Positions 54,213 through 63,409 are shown, counted from the first letter of the stretch. The stretch: DNA of 64,000 nucleotides from Streptomyces sulfonofaciens (GCF_014656295.1 NZ_BNCD01000006.1:186001-250000); one strand, 5' to 3'. The notes: generated from the letters alone by a model not told the origin. Numbers and translations: made by a program.

Positions 54213-56102
54213 GTGTCCACGCCCACGTCCCCGGCGGCTCCCGGTCCTTGCGGCCCGGCCGCCGCGGCTCCGGTATCCGCACCGCGCGCGTCGGCCCGGT
54301 CCGGCGCCCCGTCCGCACCCCGCCCACGGCCCCCCGGCCCTGCGGGAACACGTCTGTCGGGGCTCCTGCCGGGCTCGCGGCGCCGTCGTCCGGCCCCGTC
54401 CGCCCCACCGCGCTCGTGCCCGCCCCGGCCCGGGCCCACGGCGCCGGCCGCACCGGCAGGAGGCGGGCGCGGCGGGCGCGGCGGGCCCGGGCGGATGGGC
54501 AGGAGCCTGCGGCGGGCCCTTCCCGCGCTCTGCTGCTACGCCGCGGTACGCCTGGTGGGGCTCGTGGTGCTGGCGAAGTGGGCGCACCAAAGGCACCTCG
54601 ACGTGTGGCCGATGCTCAGCAGCGAGTGGGACTCCGCCTGGTACCTGCGGATCGCGGAGCACGGCTACGCGCACGTGGCACACGGCCCCGCGGACCTGGT
54701 GCACGGCCACCCGGACGGGCTCGGCAGACAGGCACGGGACCTCGCCTTCTTCCCGTTGTACCCGATGCTGGTGAGGGCCCTGGCCACCGTGCTGCCGGGC
54801 CCAGCGGCAGCGGCGGGCGTCGTCCTCGCGGTGCTGGCCTCACTCGTCGCCGCCTGGGGCGTCTTCGCGGTCGGCGACCGGCTGTACGGCCGCCGGGCAG
54901 GCGTCCTGCTCACCGTGCTGTGGGCGGCCCTGCCCACCGGCCTGGTGCAGTGGATGGGCTACACGGAGTCGCTCTTCACCGCCCTCGCCGCCTGGTCCCT
55001 GCACGCCGTCCTCACCGGCCGCTGGCTGTGGGCCGGCGCGCTCGCGGCCCTGTGCGGCCTCACCCGTCCCACCGGGGTGGCCCTGGCGACCGCGGTGACC
55101 GCGGCGGGCCTGGTGACGCTGTGGCGGCAGTGGCGAGCGGGAGCGACGGCGGCCCGGGCAGCCCGGCACGGGGGCAGCCGCGGGGCCGTGTGCCACGTGC
55201 GCGTAGCCGTGGCCCACGGCCGCGGCACACCGCGGGGCCCGGCCCTCGTGACGCCCCGGGCACGCCCCCGCGGGACGGCCGGGCGCGGCCGGTGGCGTCC
55301 GGCCGAGCCCGGCGCGCCCCGGCCGGAAGCCGCCGCCCGGACCGTTGCGGGCGGCGGTGCGGACGGCACGGGCGCCCACCCGGGCGGCGCCGGTACCGCA
55401 TCCGGCAGCCGTCACGGCGCCGGCGCCGCGTCAGGCGGCCCTCACGGTGCCGGTGCCCGTCGCGATGCCGGTACGGGCCCGGGTGCCGTTGCCGGAACCG
55501 GTGCCCCGGGCATCGGTACCGGTCGCCATGCCGGTGCGGGTGCCAGCGCCAGCGCCGGTGCCGGTGCCGGTCCCGGTCGGGCAGTACGGGTGCGGGCCTG
55601 CTCGCCCCGGGTCCTCGCCGGCACCGTGCTGGCACCGGCGGGCTGGCTCGGCTTCCTCGGCTGGGTCGGGGTGCGTACCGGGCGCTGGGACGGCTACTTC
55701 GCCGTCCAGCGGCTGTGGCGCAACCAGTGGGACGGCGGGGAGGAGACCTGGCGCCGCGTCCGCGAGCTCTTCTCGCACGATCCGACGCCCCAGTTGCACC
55801 TGGTGCTCGTGACGGTCACCCTGCTGGTCTCCACGGTGCTCTTCGTGCTGTCCGCCCTGGACCGCCAGCCGCTGCCGCTGCTGGTCTTCACCGGGGTGCT
55901 GCTCGCCATCACGCTGGGCAGCGGCGGTGTCTACCCGCCCCGGGCGAGGTTCCTGCTGCCCGGCTTCCCGCTGCTGCTGCCGGCCGCCCTGGTGCTCGCC
56001 CGCGCCAGACCCCGGTGGACGGCCCTCACCGTGACGGCGGCGGTGGCCGTCTCGGCGTACTGGGGCGCCTACATGCTGCTGGTCTGGCGCGGCGCACCGT
56101 GA
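54213..56102 (+). CDS. Polytopic membrane protein of the mannosyltransferase (PIG-V-like) type with a long low-complexity loop
   Basis: GTG 54213 follows GGAGCCGCC. The 629-residue protein has a Pro/Arg-rich leader (~95 residues). A membrane part has SSEWDSAWYLRIAEHGY, with WDSxWY typical of PIG-V/GT-C glycosyltransferases, FFPLYPMLVR, and GYTESLFTALAAWSLH. After about residue 300 comes a roughly 160-residue Ala/Gly/Thr-rich hydrophilic insert coded by GGTGCCGGT-like repeats, and then further helices ending VSAYWGAYMLLVWRGAP. It probably transfers mannose from a polyprenol donor outside the membrane. The insert length is likely variable between strains. Confidence 0.8.
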   Translation: MSTPTSPAAPGPCGPAAAAPVSAPRASARSGAPSAPRPRPPGPAGTRLSGLLPGSRRRRPAPSAPPRSCPPRPGPTAPAAPAGGGRGGRGGPGRMGRSLRRALPALCCYAAVRLVGLVVLAKWAHQRHLDVWPMLSSEWDSAWYLRIAEHGYAHVAHGPADLVHGHPDGLGRQARDLAFFPLYPMLVRALATVLPGPAAAAGVVLAVLASLVAAWGVFAVGDRLYGRRAGVLLTVLWAALPTGLVQWMGYTESLFTALAAWSLHAVLTGRWLWAGALAALCGLTRPTGVALATAVTAAGLVTLWRQWRAGATAARAARHGGSRGAVCHVRVAVAHGRGTPRGPALVTPRARPRGTAGRGRWRPAEPGAPRPEAAARTVAGGGADGTGAHPGGAGTASGSRHGAGAASGGPHGAGARRDAGTGPGAVAGTGAPGIGTGRHAGAGASASAGAGAGPGRAVRVRACSPRVLAGTVLAPAGWLGFLGWVGVRTGRWDGYFAVQRLWRNQWDGGEETWRRVRELFSHDPTPQLHLVLVTVTLLVSTVLFVLSALDRQPLPLLVFTGVLLAITLGSGGVYPPRARFLLPGFPLLLPAALVLARARPRWTALTVTAAVAVSAYWGAYMLLVWRGAP

Positions 56103-56572
56103 CCGGACCGGACCGGCGGCGCGGTCCGAAGGCAGCGGAGTCCGGACGCGACAGAGTTCCGGACCCGACAGAAATCCGGACGCGACAGAAATCCGGACGA
56201 GCACGTCCGCACGCGGCGCGTCCGTACGCAGCACACTGCGAACGCGGCGCGGCGCGGCGCGGCCCACCCACCGCGGCACCGGGTCGCGGTTCCGGGGCGG
56301 CGCCGGGATCCGGCGCCGTCGGCACCGCGGCGGGCCAGACCTGCGAACCGGACACAGCCGGTCGCAGCCGGACGCACCCGGGCGCAGCCAGCCCCAGCCG
56401 TAGGCAGCAGGTCTCACACAGTCCCAGCCGGACAGAGCAGGTCTCAGCCGGACACAGCAGGTCTCACGCGCTCCCAGCCGGACACGGCCGGACAGAGCAG
56501 GTCTCAGCCGGACACAACCAGCACCAACCAGCACCAACCAGCCCCAGGGGACACACCCGGTCTCAGCCGGTC
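56103..56572. other. Tandem-repeat region between convergent genes
   Basis: About 56140-56200 repeats CCGGACGCGACAGAAAT. From 56360 to 56570 units of the type CAGCCGGACACAGCAGGTCT and CACCAACCAG recur about eight times. No gene is supported; the long frames there read as low-complexity strings. Confidence 0.7.
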
Positions 56573-57661
56573 TCAGCCGACGGCGAGCAGGACCGCCAGC
56601 AGCACCAGTCCGGCGAGGGCCGGGGCCATGACCTCGTAGGACCAGCGGACCTCGGGTTCGCCCTGTGCGAGGGGCTCTTCCGCTCGGGTCTCGGCGAGCT
56701 CGCGCAGATCGTCCATGGTCCGGTCGGCCGGCGCACGCACCGGTCCCGAGGCCCCGGGACCGGTGGGGCGGCCCCGCCGGGCGCCCGCGGCCCCGCCGAA
56801 CGCCCCGGTGAGCCCACGGGGGCGAGGAGCGCCGAAGACGCCCCCGCCGCCCTGCCCCGACTCGGCCGCTGCGGCCCGTACCTGCTCGTGCCCGGCCTTC
56901 TTGCGGGCCCGCAGCGAGACGGGTATGGCCCATAGCTGGTACTTGGCGCCCGCCCTGTCCAGCACCTCGTTCGAGTAACCGGACCGCAGCGCGGAGACGG
57001 CCGCCCAGGGCAGCGTGATGGTGCGGAAGGGGTTGCGGACCCGCAGCCGTTCGTCGTTGGCGTACACCGCGGGACGCACCGTGAACGCCGATACCAGCGG
57101 CACCACCAGCAGCATCGTCGCCAGCGCGAGCCAGGGCGTGCGGCCCTGCCCGCGGATCAGCGCGTCTATCCCGAGCCACGCCACGAGCGCCAGCAGGAGG
57201 ACGCCGCCGGCGATACCGGCGGCCGACCGGAACACCCGGTCCGGGGAGGAGCTCCGCTCGGGCCCCGCCGCCGGCCGGGCGGGGTCGGGGACGCCCCCGA
57301 CGGAGGCGTCCTCCCCGGCGTTCGGTTCCCGCTCCGGCACCGTGCGCCCGGCGCCGTCCGGCCCGTCCGGCCCGTCCGCCGCGCCCGGGAGTTCCTCGGA
57401 CGCGCCCGGGAGCCCCTCGGACGCGCCCGCACCGGACGCCCCGCGCGCCTCGTCCTCCGACTCCGCACGCCCCGCGCCACCGCCCACGTCCCCCTCCGGC
57501 ACCGCACGCCCCGCGCCAGTGCGCACCCCGCCGCCCGGCGCCCGCGCGCCGGCCTCACGCTCCTCGGGTGCGTCGCCGCCCTGCGCACCGCGCACGTCGT
57601 CGCCCTGCGATGGGTCCTGTTCGCGCGGCTCGGGCCGGGGGCCGGGGTCGGAGGTCGTCAT
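56573..57661 (-). CDS. PH-domain membrane protein
   Basis: ATG 57661 (MTTSDPGPRPEPREQ) gives 362 residues. The first ~150 are Gly/Glu/Pro-rich and disordered. Two hydrophobic helices (SAAGIAGGVLLLALVAWLGI and PWLALATMLLVVPLVSAFTV) precede a bacterial PH-like domain (RPAVYANDERLRVRNPFRTITLPWAAVSALRSGYSNEVL). A Gly/Arg-rich stretch follows, and a C-terminal helix (MAPALAGLVLLAVLLAVG). Conserved in Streptomyces near deoC; function unknown. It is transcribed divergently from deoC, with 134 bp between starts, and that region holds the CTACGCGTGTAG site. Confidence 0.82.
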   Translation of the reverse strand: MTTSDPGPRPEPREQDPSQGDDVRGAQGGDAPEEREAGARAPGGGVRTGAGRAVPEGDVGGGAGRAESEDEARGASGAGASEGLPGASEELPGAADGPDGPDGAGRTVPEREPNAGEDASVGGVPDPARPAAGPERSSSPDRVFRSAAGIAGGVLLLALVAWLGIDALIRGQGRTPWLALATMLLVVPLVSAFTVRPAVYANDERLRVRNPFRTITLPWAAVSALRSGYSNEVLDRAGAKYQLWAIPVSLRARKKAGHEQVRAAAAESGQGGGGVFGAPRPRGLTGAFGGAAGARRGRPTGPGASGPVRAPADRTMDDLRELAETRAEEPLAQGEPEVRWSYEVMAPALAGLVLLAVLLAVG

Positions 57662-57770
57662 ACCGCGATTCTGCCTGACACCCGCCACCCGCCTGAATCA
57701 CGCCCGGGTCACGCCCCCATCACGCCTCATATGCGGCCATCTCCTCCGGACCCGCTCCCCTGTACCGCCG

Positions 57771-57782
57771 CTACGCGTGTAG
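57771..57782. promoter_or_regulatory. CTACGCGTGTAG site upstream of deoC
   Basis: This is a near-perfect copy of the palindrome at 50712-50723 and lies 13-24 bp before GTG 57796. TAGATATG, partly overlapping it, could be the -10 box, in which case a bound protein would block transcription directly. Confidence 0.6.
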
Positions 57783-57795
57783 ATATGCTCCCCTC

Positions 57796-58806
57796 GTGAC
57801 CATGTCCACCACCGCACACGACGCACCGGCCGCGCCTCCGCCCGACCCCGCCACCACGCTCCCGTCCGTCCCCGAGCAGTTCGCCGGCGCCACCGCCTCC
57901 AACCGCGCCCTGACCCGCTTCCTGCACGGCCTGCCGGGCGTCGACCCGGTCGGCCTCGAAGCACGGGCCGCGGCGCTCGGCACCCGTTCGATCAAGACCA
58001 CGGCCAAGGCGTACGCCATCGACCTGGCCATCTCGATGATCGACCTGACGACCCTGGAGGGCGCGGACACCCCGGGCAAGGTGCGGTCGCTCGGCGCCAA
58101 GGGGGCGCAGCCCGACCCCACCGACCGCACGGCCCCACGGGTGGCCGCGGTCTGCGTGTACCCGGACATGGTGGCCACCGCGAGGCAGGCCGTCGCCGGC
58201 ACCGGCATCAAGGTCGCGTCCGTGGCCACCGCCTTCCCGGCGGGCCGCGCCGCGCTCGACGTCAAGCTGGCGGACGTGCGCTCCGCGGTCGCCGCGGGTG
58301 CCGACGAGGTCGACATGGTCATCGACCGCGGCGCCTTCCTGGCCGGCGACTACCTGAAGGTCTACGACGAGATCCGCGCCGTGAAGGAGGCGAGCGGCAC
58401 CGCCCGCCTGAAGGTGATCTTCGAGACCGGCGAGCTGTCGACGTACGACAACATCCGCCGCGCCTCCTGGCTCGGCATGATCGCGGGCGCCGACTTCATC
58501 AAGACCTCCACCGGCAAGGTCGCGGTGAACGCCACACCGGCCAACACCCTGCTGATGCTGGAGGCGGTGCGCGACTTCCGGGCCCAGACCGGTGTGCAGG
58601 TCGGCGTGAAGCCCGCCGGCGGCATCCGCACCTCCAAGGACGCGATCAAGTTCCTGGTGCTGGTGAACGAGACCGCCGGCGAGGACTGGCTGCACCAGGA
58701 CTGGTTCCGTTTCGGCGCCTCGTCGCTGCTGAACGACCTGCTGATGCAGCGCCAGAAGCTGACGACCGGGCGGTACTCCGGCCCCGACTACGTGACGGTG
58801 GACTGA
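57796..58806 (+). CDS. deoC: Deoxyribose-phosphate aldolase
   Basis: GTG 57796 gives 336 residues; a 45-residue Ala/Pro-rich leader precedes the TIM-barrel enzyme. Motifs are DLTTLEGADT, VCVYPDMVATA, ATAFPAGRAALDVKLADVRSAVAAGADEVDMVIDRGAFLAGD, the Schiff-base Lys in DFIKTSTGKVAVNATP and GVKPAGGIRTSKDA. It splits 2-deoxyribose-5-phosphate to glyceraldehyde-3-phosphate and acetaldehyde. The next genes encode aldehyde dehydrogenases, which fits acetaldehyde oxidation. The message may be nearly leaderless from the suggested -10 box. Confidence 0.95.
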   Translation: MTMSTTAHDAPAAPPPDPATTLPSVPEQFAGATASNRALTRFLHGLPGVDPVGLEARAAALGTRSIKTTAKAYAIDLAISMIDLTTLEGADTPGKVRSLGAKGAQPDPTDRTAPRVAAVCVYPDMVATARQAVAGTGIKVASVATAFPAGRAALDVKLADVRSAVAAGADEVDMVIDRGAFLAGDYLKVYDEIRAVKEASGTARLKVIFETGELSTYDNIRRASWLGMIAGADFIKTSTGKVAVNATPANTLLMLEAVRDFRAQTGVQVGVKPAGGIRTSKDAIKFLVLVNETAGEDWLHQDWFRFGASSLLNDLLMQRQKLTTGRYSGPDYVTVD

Positions 58807-58813
58807 CGCTCTC

Positions 58814-60343
58814 ATGACCACGAACCAGACCAAGGGCAAGAAGAAGCAAGAGCCGGCGGCCGAGCGGCCCGGCACGGCGGCGGCCCGTCCGGGGCGCTCC
58901 GGCGGCCCTTCGCCCCTGTTCGCCTACGCCCCCGCGCCCGAGTCCCGTACGGTCGTCGACATCGCCCCCTCCTACGGGCTGTTCGTCGACGGGGAGTTCA
59001 CCGAGGCGGCGGACGGCCGGGTGTTCAAGACCGTCAGCCCGGCCACGGAGGAGGTGCTCTCCGAGGTGGCGCGGGCCGGTGCCGCGGACGTGGACCGCGC
59101 GGTGGGGGCGGCCCGCAGGGCCTTCCCCGCGTGGTCCGCGCTGCCGGGCGCCGAGCGCGCCAAGTACCTCTTCCGGATCGCGCGGATCATCCAGGAGCGC
59201 TCGCGCGAGCTGGCCGTCCTGGAGACGCTGGACAACGGGAAGCCGATCAGGGAGACCCGCGACGCCGATCTGCCCCTGGTCGCCGCGCACTTCTTCTACT
59301 ACGCCGGCTGGGCCGACAAGCTGCGGCACGCGGGCTTCGGCCCCGAGCCGCGCCCGCTGGGCGTCGCCGGCCAGGTCATCCCCTGGAACTTCCCGCTGCT
59401 GATGCTGGCCTGGAAGGTCGCCCCCGCCCTCGCCACCGGCAACACCGTCGTACTGAAGCCCGCCGAGACCACCCCGCTGTCCGCCCTGTTCTTCGCGGAC
59501 GTCTGCCGCCAGGCCGGGCTGCCCAGGGGCGTGGTCAACATCCTGCCCGGCTACGGCGACACCGGCGCGGCGCTGGTCGCGCACCCGGACGTGGACAAGG
59601 TCGCCTTCACCGGGTCCACGGCGGTCGGCAAGGAGATCGCCCGCACGGTCGCCGGCACCCGCAAGAAGCTCACCCTGGAGCTGGGCGGCAAGGGCGCCAA
59701 CATCGTCTTCGACGACGCACCGGTCGACCAGGCCGTGGAGGGCATCGTCGGCGGCATCTTCTTCAACCAGGGCCAGGTCTGCTGCGCGGGCTCCCGGCTG
59801 CTGGTGCAGGAGTCGATCGCGGACGAGCTGCTCGCCTCCCTCAAGCGCCGCCTGACGACGCTGCGCCTGGGCGACCCGCTGGACAAGAACACCGACATCG
59901 GGGCGATCAACTCCGCCGAGCAACTGGCCCGGATCACCGCGCTCGCCGAGACCGGCGAGGCGGAGGGCGCGGAGCGCTGGACGGCGCCCTGCGACCTGCC
60001 CTCGTCCGGGTACTGGTTCGCGCCCACGCTCTTCACCAACGTCACCCAGGCGCACACCGTCGCCCGTGACGAGATCTTCGGCCCGGTGCTCTCGGTGCTG
60101 ACGTTCCGCACCCCGGACGAGGCCGTCGCCAAGGCCAACAACAGCCAGTACGGCCTGTCGGCAGGTGTGTGGACCGAGAAGGGCTCCCGGATCCTGGCCG
60201 TCGCGAACAAGCTGCGCGCGGGCGTCGTCTGGTCCAACACGTTCAACAAGTTCGATCCGACCTCGCCGTTCGGCGGCTACAAGGAGTCGGGTTTCGGCCG
60301 CGAGGGCGGCCGTCACGGTCTGGAGGCCTACCTCGATGTCTGA
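58814..60343 (+). CDS. Aldehyde dehydrogenase (catalytic)
   Basis: ATG 58814 is 7 bp after deoC, giving 509 residues. The NAD-fold motifs are IPWNFPLLMLAWKVAPALATGNTVVLKPAE and FTGSTAVGKEIA, with ELGGKGANIVFDDA (catalytic Glu) and NQGQVCCAGSR (catalytic Cys). The basic leader TKGKKKQEPAAERPG is variable. It would oxidise the acetaldehyde from DeoC. The stop codon overlaps the start of the next ALDH-like gene by 8 bp, so the two are cotranslated. Confidence 0.93.
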   Translation: MTTNQTKGKKKQEPAAERPGTAAARPGRSGGPSPLFAYAPAPESRTVVDIAPSYGLFVDGEFTEAADGRVFKTVSPATEEVLSEVARAGAADVDRAVGAARRAFPAWSALPGAERAKYLFRIARIIQERSRELAVLETLDNGKPIRETRDADLPLVAAHFFYYAGWADKLRHAGFGPEPRPLGVAGQVIPWNFPLLMLAWKVAPALATGNTVVLKPAETTPLSALFFADVCRQAGLPRGVVNILPGYGDTGAALVAHPDVDKVAFTGSTAVGKEIARTVAGTRKKLTLELGGKGANIVFDDAPVDQAVEGIVGGIFFNQGQVCCAGSRLLVQESIADELLASLKRRLTTLRLGDPLDKNTDIGAINSAEQLARITALAETGEAEGAERWTAPCDLPSSGYWFAPTLFTNVTQAHTVARDEIFGPVLSVLTFRTPDEAVAKANNSQYGLSAGVWTEKGSRILAVANKLRAGVVWSNTFNKFDPTSPFGGYKESGFGREGGRHGLEAYLDV

Positions 60344-61253
60344 GCCGTCCGCCGGGACACGCCTGGGTGTCCTCAAGACCTACAAGCTGTACGTCGGGGG
60401 CAGGTTCCCCCGGAGCGAGAGCGGCCGGGTGTACGAGGTGACGGACTCCAAGGGCGCATGGCTGGCGAACGCGCCGCGCGCCTCGCGCAAGGACGCCAGG
60501 GACGCGGTGGTAGCCGCCCGGAAGGCGTTCGGCGGCTGGTCGGGCGCGACGGCGTACAACCGCGGCCAGATCCTGTACCGCATCGCCGAGATGCTGGAGG
60601 GCCGGCGCGAGCAGTTCGTCCGCGAGGTCGCCGACGCGGAGGGACTGACGAGGCCGAAGGCCGCCGCGCAGGTCGACGCGGCCGTCGACCGGTGGGTCTG
60701 GTACGCGGGCTGGACCGACAAGGTGGCCCAGGTGTTCGGCGGCGGCAACCCCGTCGCGGGCCCCTACTTCAACCTCTCCACCCCGGAGCCGACGGGTGTG
60801 GTGGCCGTCCTCGCACCGGGGACCCCGGCGTTGCTGGGTCTGGTGTCGGTGCTCGCGCCGGTGATCGCGACCGGCAACACCGCCGTGCTGGTCGCCGGCG
60901 AACGCGCACCGCTGCCCGCCCTGACGCTCGGCGAGGTGCTGGCCACCTCCGATCTGCCGGGTGGCGTGGTGAACGTCCTGTCGGGCCGCACCGCGGAGAT
61001 CGCGGCACCGCTCGCCGCGCACCAGGACGTCAACGCGCTCGACCTGACCGGCGCCGACGCGGACCTCGCGAAGGAGCTGGAGACCGCGGCCGCGGACAAC
61101 CTCAAGCGGGTGCTGCGTCCACAGCCTGTGGACGGCCCCGGCGCCGCGGACTGGACGGCCGATCCGGGCACCGCCCGGCTGACCGCCTTCCTGGAGACCA
61201 AGACGGTGTGGCACCCGACGGGCGCACTGGGCGTGTCCGGCAGCTCGTACTGA
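60336..61253 (+). CDS. Truncated aldehyde-dehydrogenase-like protein without the catalytic cysteine
   Basis: ATG 60336 lies inside the previous gene (8-bp overlap), giving 305 residues. The N-terminal ALDH fold is present: GRVYEVTDSKGAWLANAPRASRKDARDAVVAARKAFGGWS, EPTGVVAVLAPGTPALLGLVSVLAPVIATGNTAVLVA and GGVVNVLSGRTAEI. The chain then breaks off after a short LDLTGADADLAKELE segment, and the GQxC active-site region and C-terminal domain are missing. ALDHs usually have about 480-500 residues. It likely acts as a non-catalytic partner of the upstream enzyme or binds NAD. The tail ends GALGVSGSSY. Confidence 0.85.
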   Translation: MSEPSAGTRLGVLKTYKLYVGGRFPRSESGRVYEVTDSKGAWLANAPRASRKDARDAVVAARKAFGGWSGATAYNRGQILYRIAEMLEGRREQFVREVADAEGLTRPKAAAQVDAAVDRWVWYAGWTDKVAQVFGGGNPVAGPYFNLSTPEPTGVVAVLAPGTPALLGLVSVLAPVIATGNTAVLVAGERAPLPALTLGEVLATSDLPGGVVNVLSGRTAEIAAPLAAHQDVNALDLTGADADLAKELETAAADNLKRVLRPQPVDGPGAADWTADPGTARLTAFLETKTVWHPTGALGVSGSSY

Positions 61254-61436
61254 CCGCGGAAGCGCCCCGCAGCCCGCACCGGTCCCGGAAAGGGCCGGTG
61301 CGGGGTCCCGGGCGCCCCGCACCCTCCGTCCCATCCGGCGCGCTCGGCGCACACGGCGCACACGGCACCGCGCCCCGTGCCGAATTGCCGCGCACGGGGT
61401 CGGCGCCGCCGCCCGGATACCGCACACTGGACTCTC

Positions 61437-62066
61437 GTGACCTCGCATCCTCCGATACCCGCCCGGGTCGTGCTGCTGTGCGGCCCCTCGGGCTCAGGAA
61501 AGTCGTCGCTCGCCGCGCACGTCGGCCTGCCCGTCCTCTGTCTCGACGACTTCTACAAGGAGGGCGACGACCCGACGCTGCCGCAGGTGGCCGGCACGTC
61601 GGACGTCGACTGGGACGCGCCGGCGTCCTGGGACGCCGCGGCGGCCGTCGCCGCGATCGAGGAGCTGAGCCGCACCGGGCGCGCCCGGGTGCCGGTGTAC
61701 GACATCGCGAGCAACGCGCGGGTCGGCGAGCGGACGCTGGAGCTGCGGGGCGCACCGCTGTTCGTCGCGGAAGGCGTCTTCGCCGCGGAGGTCCTGCGGG
61801 AATGCCGGGCGCTCGGGGTGCTCGCGGACGCGCTCTGCCTGCGCGGGCGGCCGTCGACGACGTTCCGGCGGCGGCTGCTGCGGGATCTGAAGGAGGGCCG
61901 CAAGTCCGCCGCGTTCCTGCTGCGCCGGGGCTGGCGGCTGATGCGCGCGGAGCACTCCGTGGTGGCCCGCCAGACGGCCCTGGGCGCCCATCCGTGCGAC
62001 CGGGACGAGGCTCTGGGACGGGTCGCGACGGCGGCGGGCGGACGGGTGGGGACGGCTTCGGCGTAG
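61437..62066 (+). CDS. Uridine kinase-like P-loop kinase
   Basis: GTG 61437 (VTSHPPIPARVVLLCGPSGSGKSS) gives 209 residues. The P-loop is GPSGSGKSS at about 15-23, followed by VLCLDDFYKEGDDPTLP, with DDFY typical of uridine/phosphoribulokinase-type enzymes, and DWDAPASWDAAA (D-H/D-P segment). An Arg-rich lid (RRRLLRDLKEGRKSAAFLLRRGWRLMR) closes the active site. Nucleoside or sugar phosphorylation fits the neighbouring deo genes, but the substrate is unproven. The 61254-61436 gap before it has no gene. Confidence 0.82.
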   Translation: MTSHPPIPARVVLLCGPSGSGKSSLAAHVGLPVLCLDDFYKEGDDPTLPQVAGTSDVDWDAPASWDAAAAVAAIEELSRTGRARVPVYDIASNARVGERTLELRGAPLFVAEGVFAAEVLRECRALGVLADALCLRGRPSTTFRRRLLRDLKEGRKSAAFLLRRGWRLMRAEHSVVARQTALGAHPCDRDEALGRVATAAGGRVGTASA

Positions 62067-62525
62067 CGGAAGGAGCGGGGACGGCACGGGGCTCACGGCC
62101 GCGAAGGGCCCTTGCCGCACGCACGGCGCGCATCCGGCCGCCGGGCCCGCGCAACACAGGAGGCCCACACATGCGCGCGAGCCCACGCATGCACGCGGAG
62201 CCCGCTCAAGACACGTGACCCGCACCACGCACATGATCGGCACAACACACGGGAACCACACCACGCACGGGCACCGCACAGCACGCGGAGCCCGCACAGC
62301 ACGCGGAGCCCGCGCAGCACGCGGGACCGGACGGGCCCCCCGGCCCTCCGGTCCCACGCTTTCCCCCGGTTGTTACCTGTTCCCCCGTGCTCCCGGACGG
62401 TTTCCCCGAACCTTCCGGTCCCCTTCCCCCGTGCTCCCGGACGGCTCCCCCGAGCCCCCGGGCCCCCGTGAGGCCCGCCGCTCCCCCCGGAACGGCGGTC
62501 CCCCGTCCACTTTCCCCCCTGACCT
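62067..62525. other. Gap between convergent udk-like and sigQ genes
   Basis: Three 18-bp units CGCACAGCACGCGGAGCC run at 62275-62328. GTGCTCCCGGACGG is repeated at about 62386-62440 within C-rich sequence that could form the joint terminator. No coding frame is convincing. Confidence 0.6.
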
Positions 62526-63329
62526 TCAGGCGACCAGTTCGCCGAAGGACTCCTCCTGGTCACGGCCGAAGCTGAGGACCTCGTCCTCGCGCAGTCGGCG
62601 CAGCGAGCGCCAGATGCTGGACTTCACCGTGCCCACGCTGATGCCGAGGATGTCCGCGATCTCCGGGTCGGTGCGGCCCTCGTAGTAGCGCAGGACCAGC
62701 ATGGTGCGCTGGAGTTCGGGCAGCCGTGCCAGCGCCTGCCACAGCACCGCACGGAGTTCCGTGCCGCGCATCGCGTCCGTGTCGCCGGCGGTCTCCGGCA
62801 GTTCCTCGGTCGGGTACTCGTTGAGCTTGCGCCGCCGCCACGCGCTGATGTGCAGATTGGTCATGGTGCGGCGCAGGTAGCCGCCGACGGCGGCCTTGTC
62901 GCTGATCCTGTCCCAGGCCCGGTACGTCGAGAAGAGGGCGCTCTGCAGCAGGTCCTCGGCCTCGAAGCGGTCCCCGGTCAGGTGGTAGGCGGTGGCGTAG
63001 AGGGAGGCACGGCGCTCCTGGACGTAGGCGGTGAACGCCGTTTCGGCGTCGGACGCCTTCGCCCCGGTGCCCCGCTCCCCCGGTGCCTCCCCGTTCGCGG
63101 CTCCCCCCTGAGCCTCTCCTCCGCGGGCGTCGACCACCGTCATGTACCCGGTGTGCTGACGCCCGGTGCCGCGCGCGCACCCCCGACCCGCCCCGGGCTC
63201 GCGGCCCCGGTCGAGCAGGGAGGCGGCCCCGACGGCACCCGGCTTGTCGTGCTTGCCGGTACTCCGCGGCACGGCGTCGTGCAGACGCGTGACAACTGCG
63301 CTTGTGGCGGTGCTGTGCAGCGTTTTCAT
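62526..63329 (-). CDS. sigQ: ECF sigma factor SigQ
   Basis: ATG 63329 (MKTLHSTATSAVV) is taken as the start, with GGGGGGCGCGAG upstream, giving 267 residues; a longer reading from 63392 would cross the AfsQ1 leader. After ~80 residues of variable leader come the sigma region 2 (YVQERRASLYATAYHLTGDRFEAEDLLQSALFSTYRAWDRI) and region 4 (RLPELQRTMLVLRYYEGRTDPEIADILGISVGTVKSSIWRSLRRLRE). In S. coelicolor, sigQ is divergent from afsQ1-afsQ2 and modulates antibiotic production. Here the same divergent pair and an AfsQ1 site 81-96 bp upstream are found. Confidence 0.9.
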   Translation of the reverse strand: MKTLHSTATSAVVTRLHDAVPRSTGKHDKPGAVGAASLLDRGREPGAGRGCARGTGRQHTGYMTVVDARGGEAQGGAANGEAPGERGTGAKASDAETAFTAYVQERRASLYATAYHLTGDRFEAEDLLQSALFSTYRAWDRISDKAAVGGYLRRTMTNLHISAWRRRKLNEYPTEELPETAGDTDAMRGTELRAVLWQALARLPELQRTMLVLRYYEGRTDPEIADILGISVGTVKSSIWRSLRRLREDEVLSFGRDQEESFGELVA

Positions 63330-63409
63330 CTCGCGCCCCCCGTCGAGTCCCGGTCCCTTGCGATGTCCAAAAGACTGCCGTCGGGACTTCATGGCGGTGT
63401 CCGCCGACT

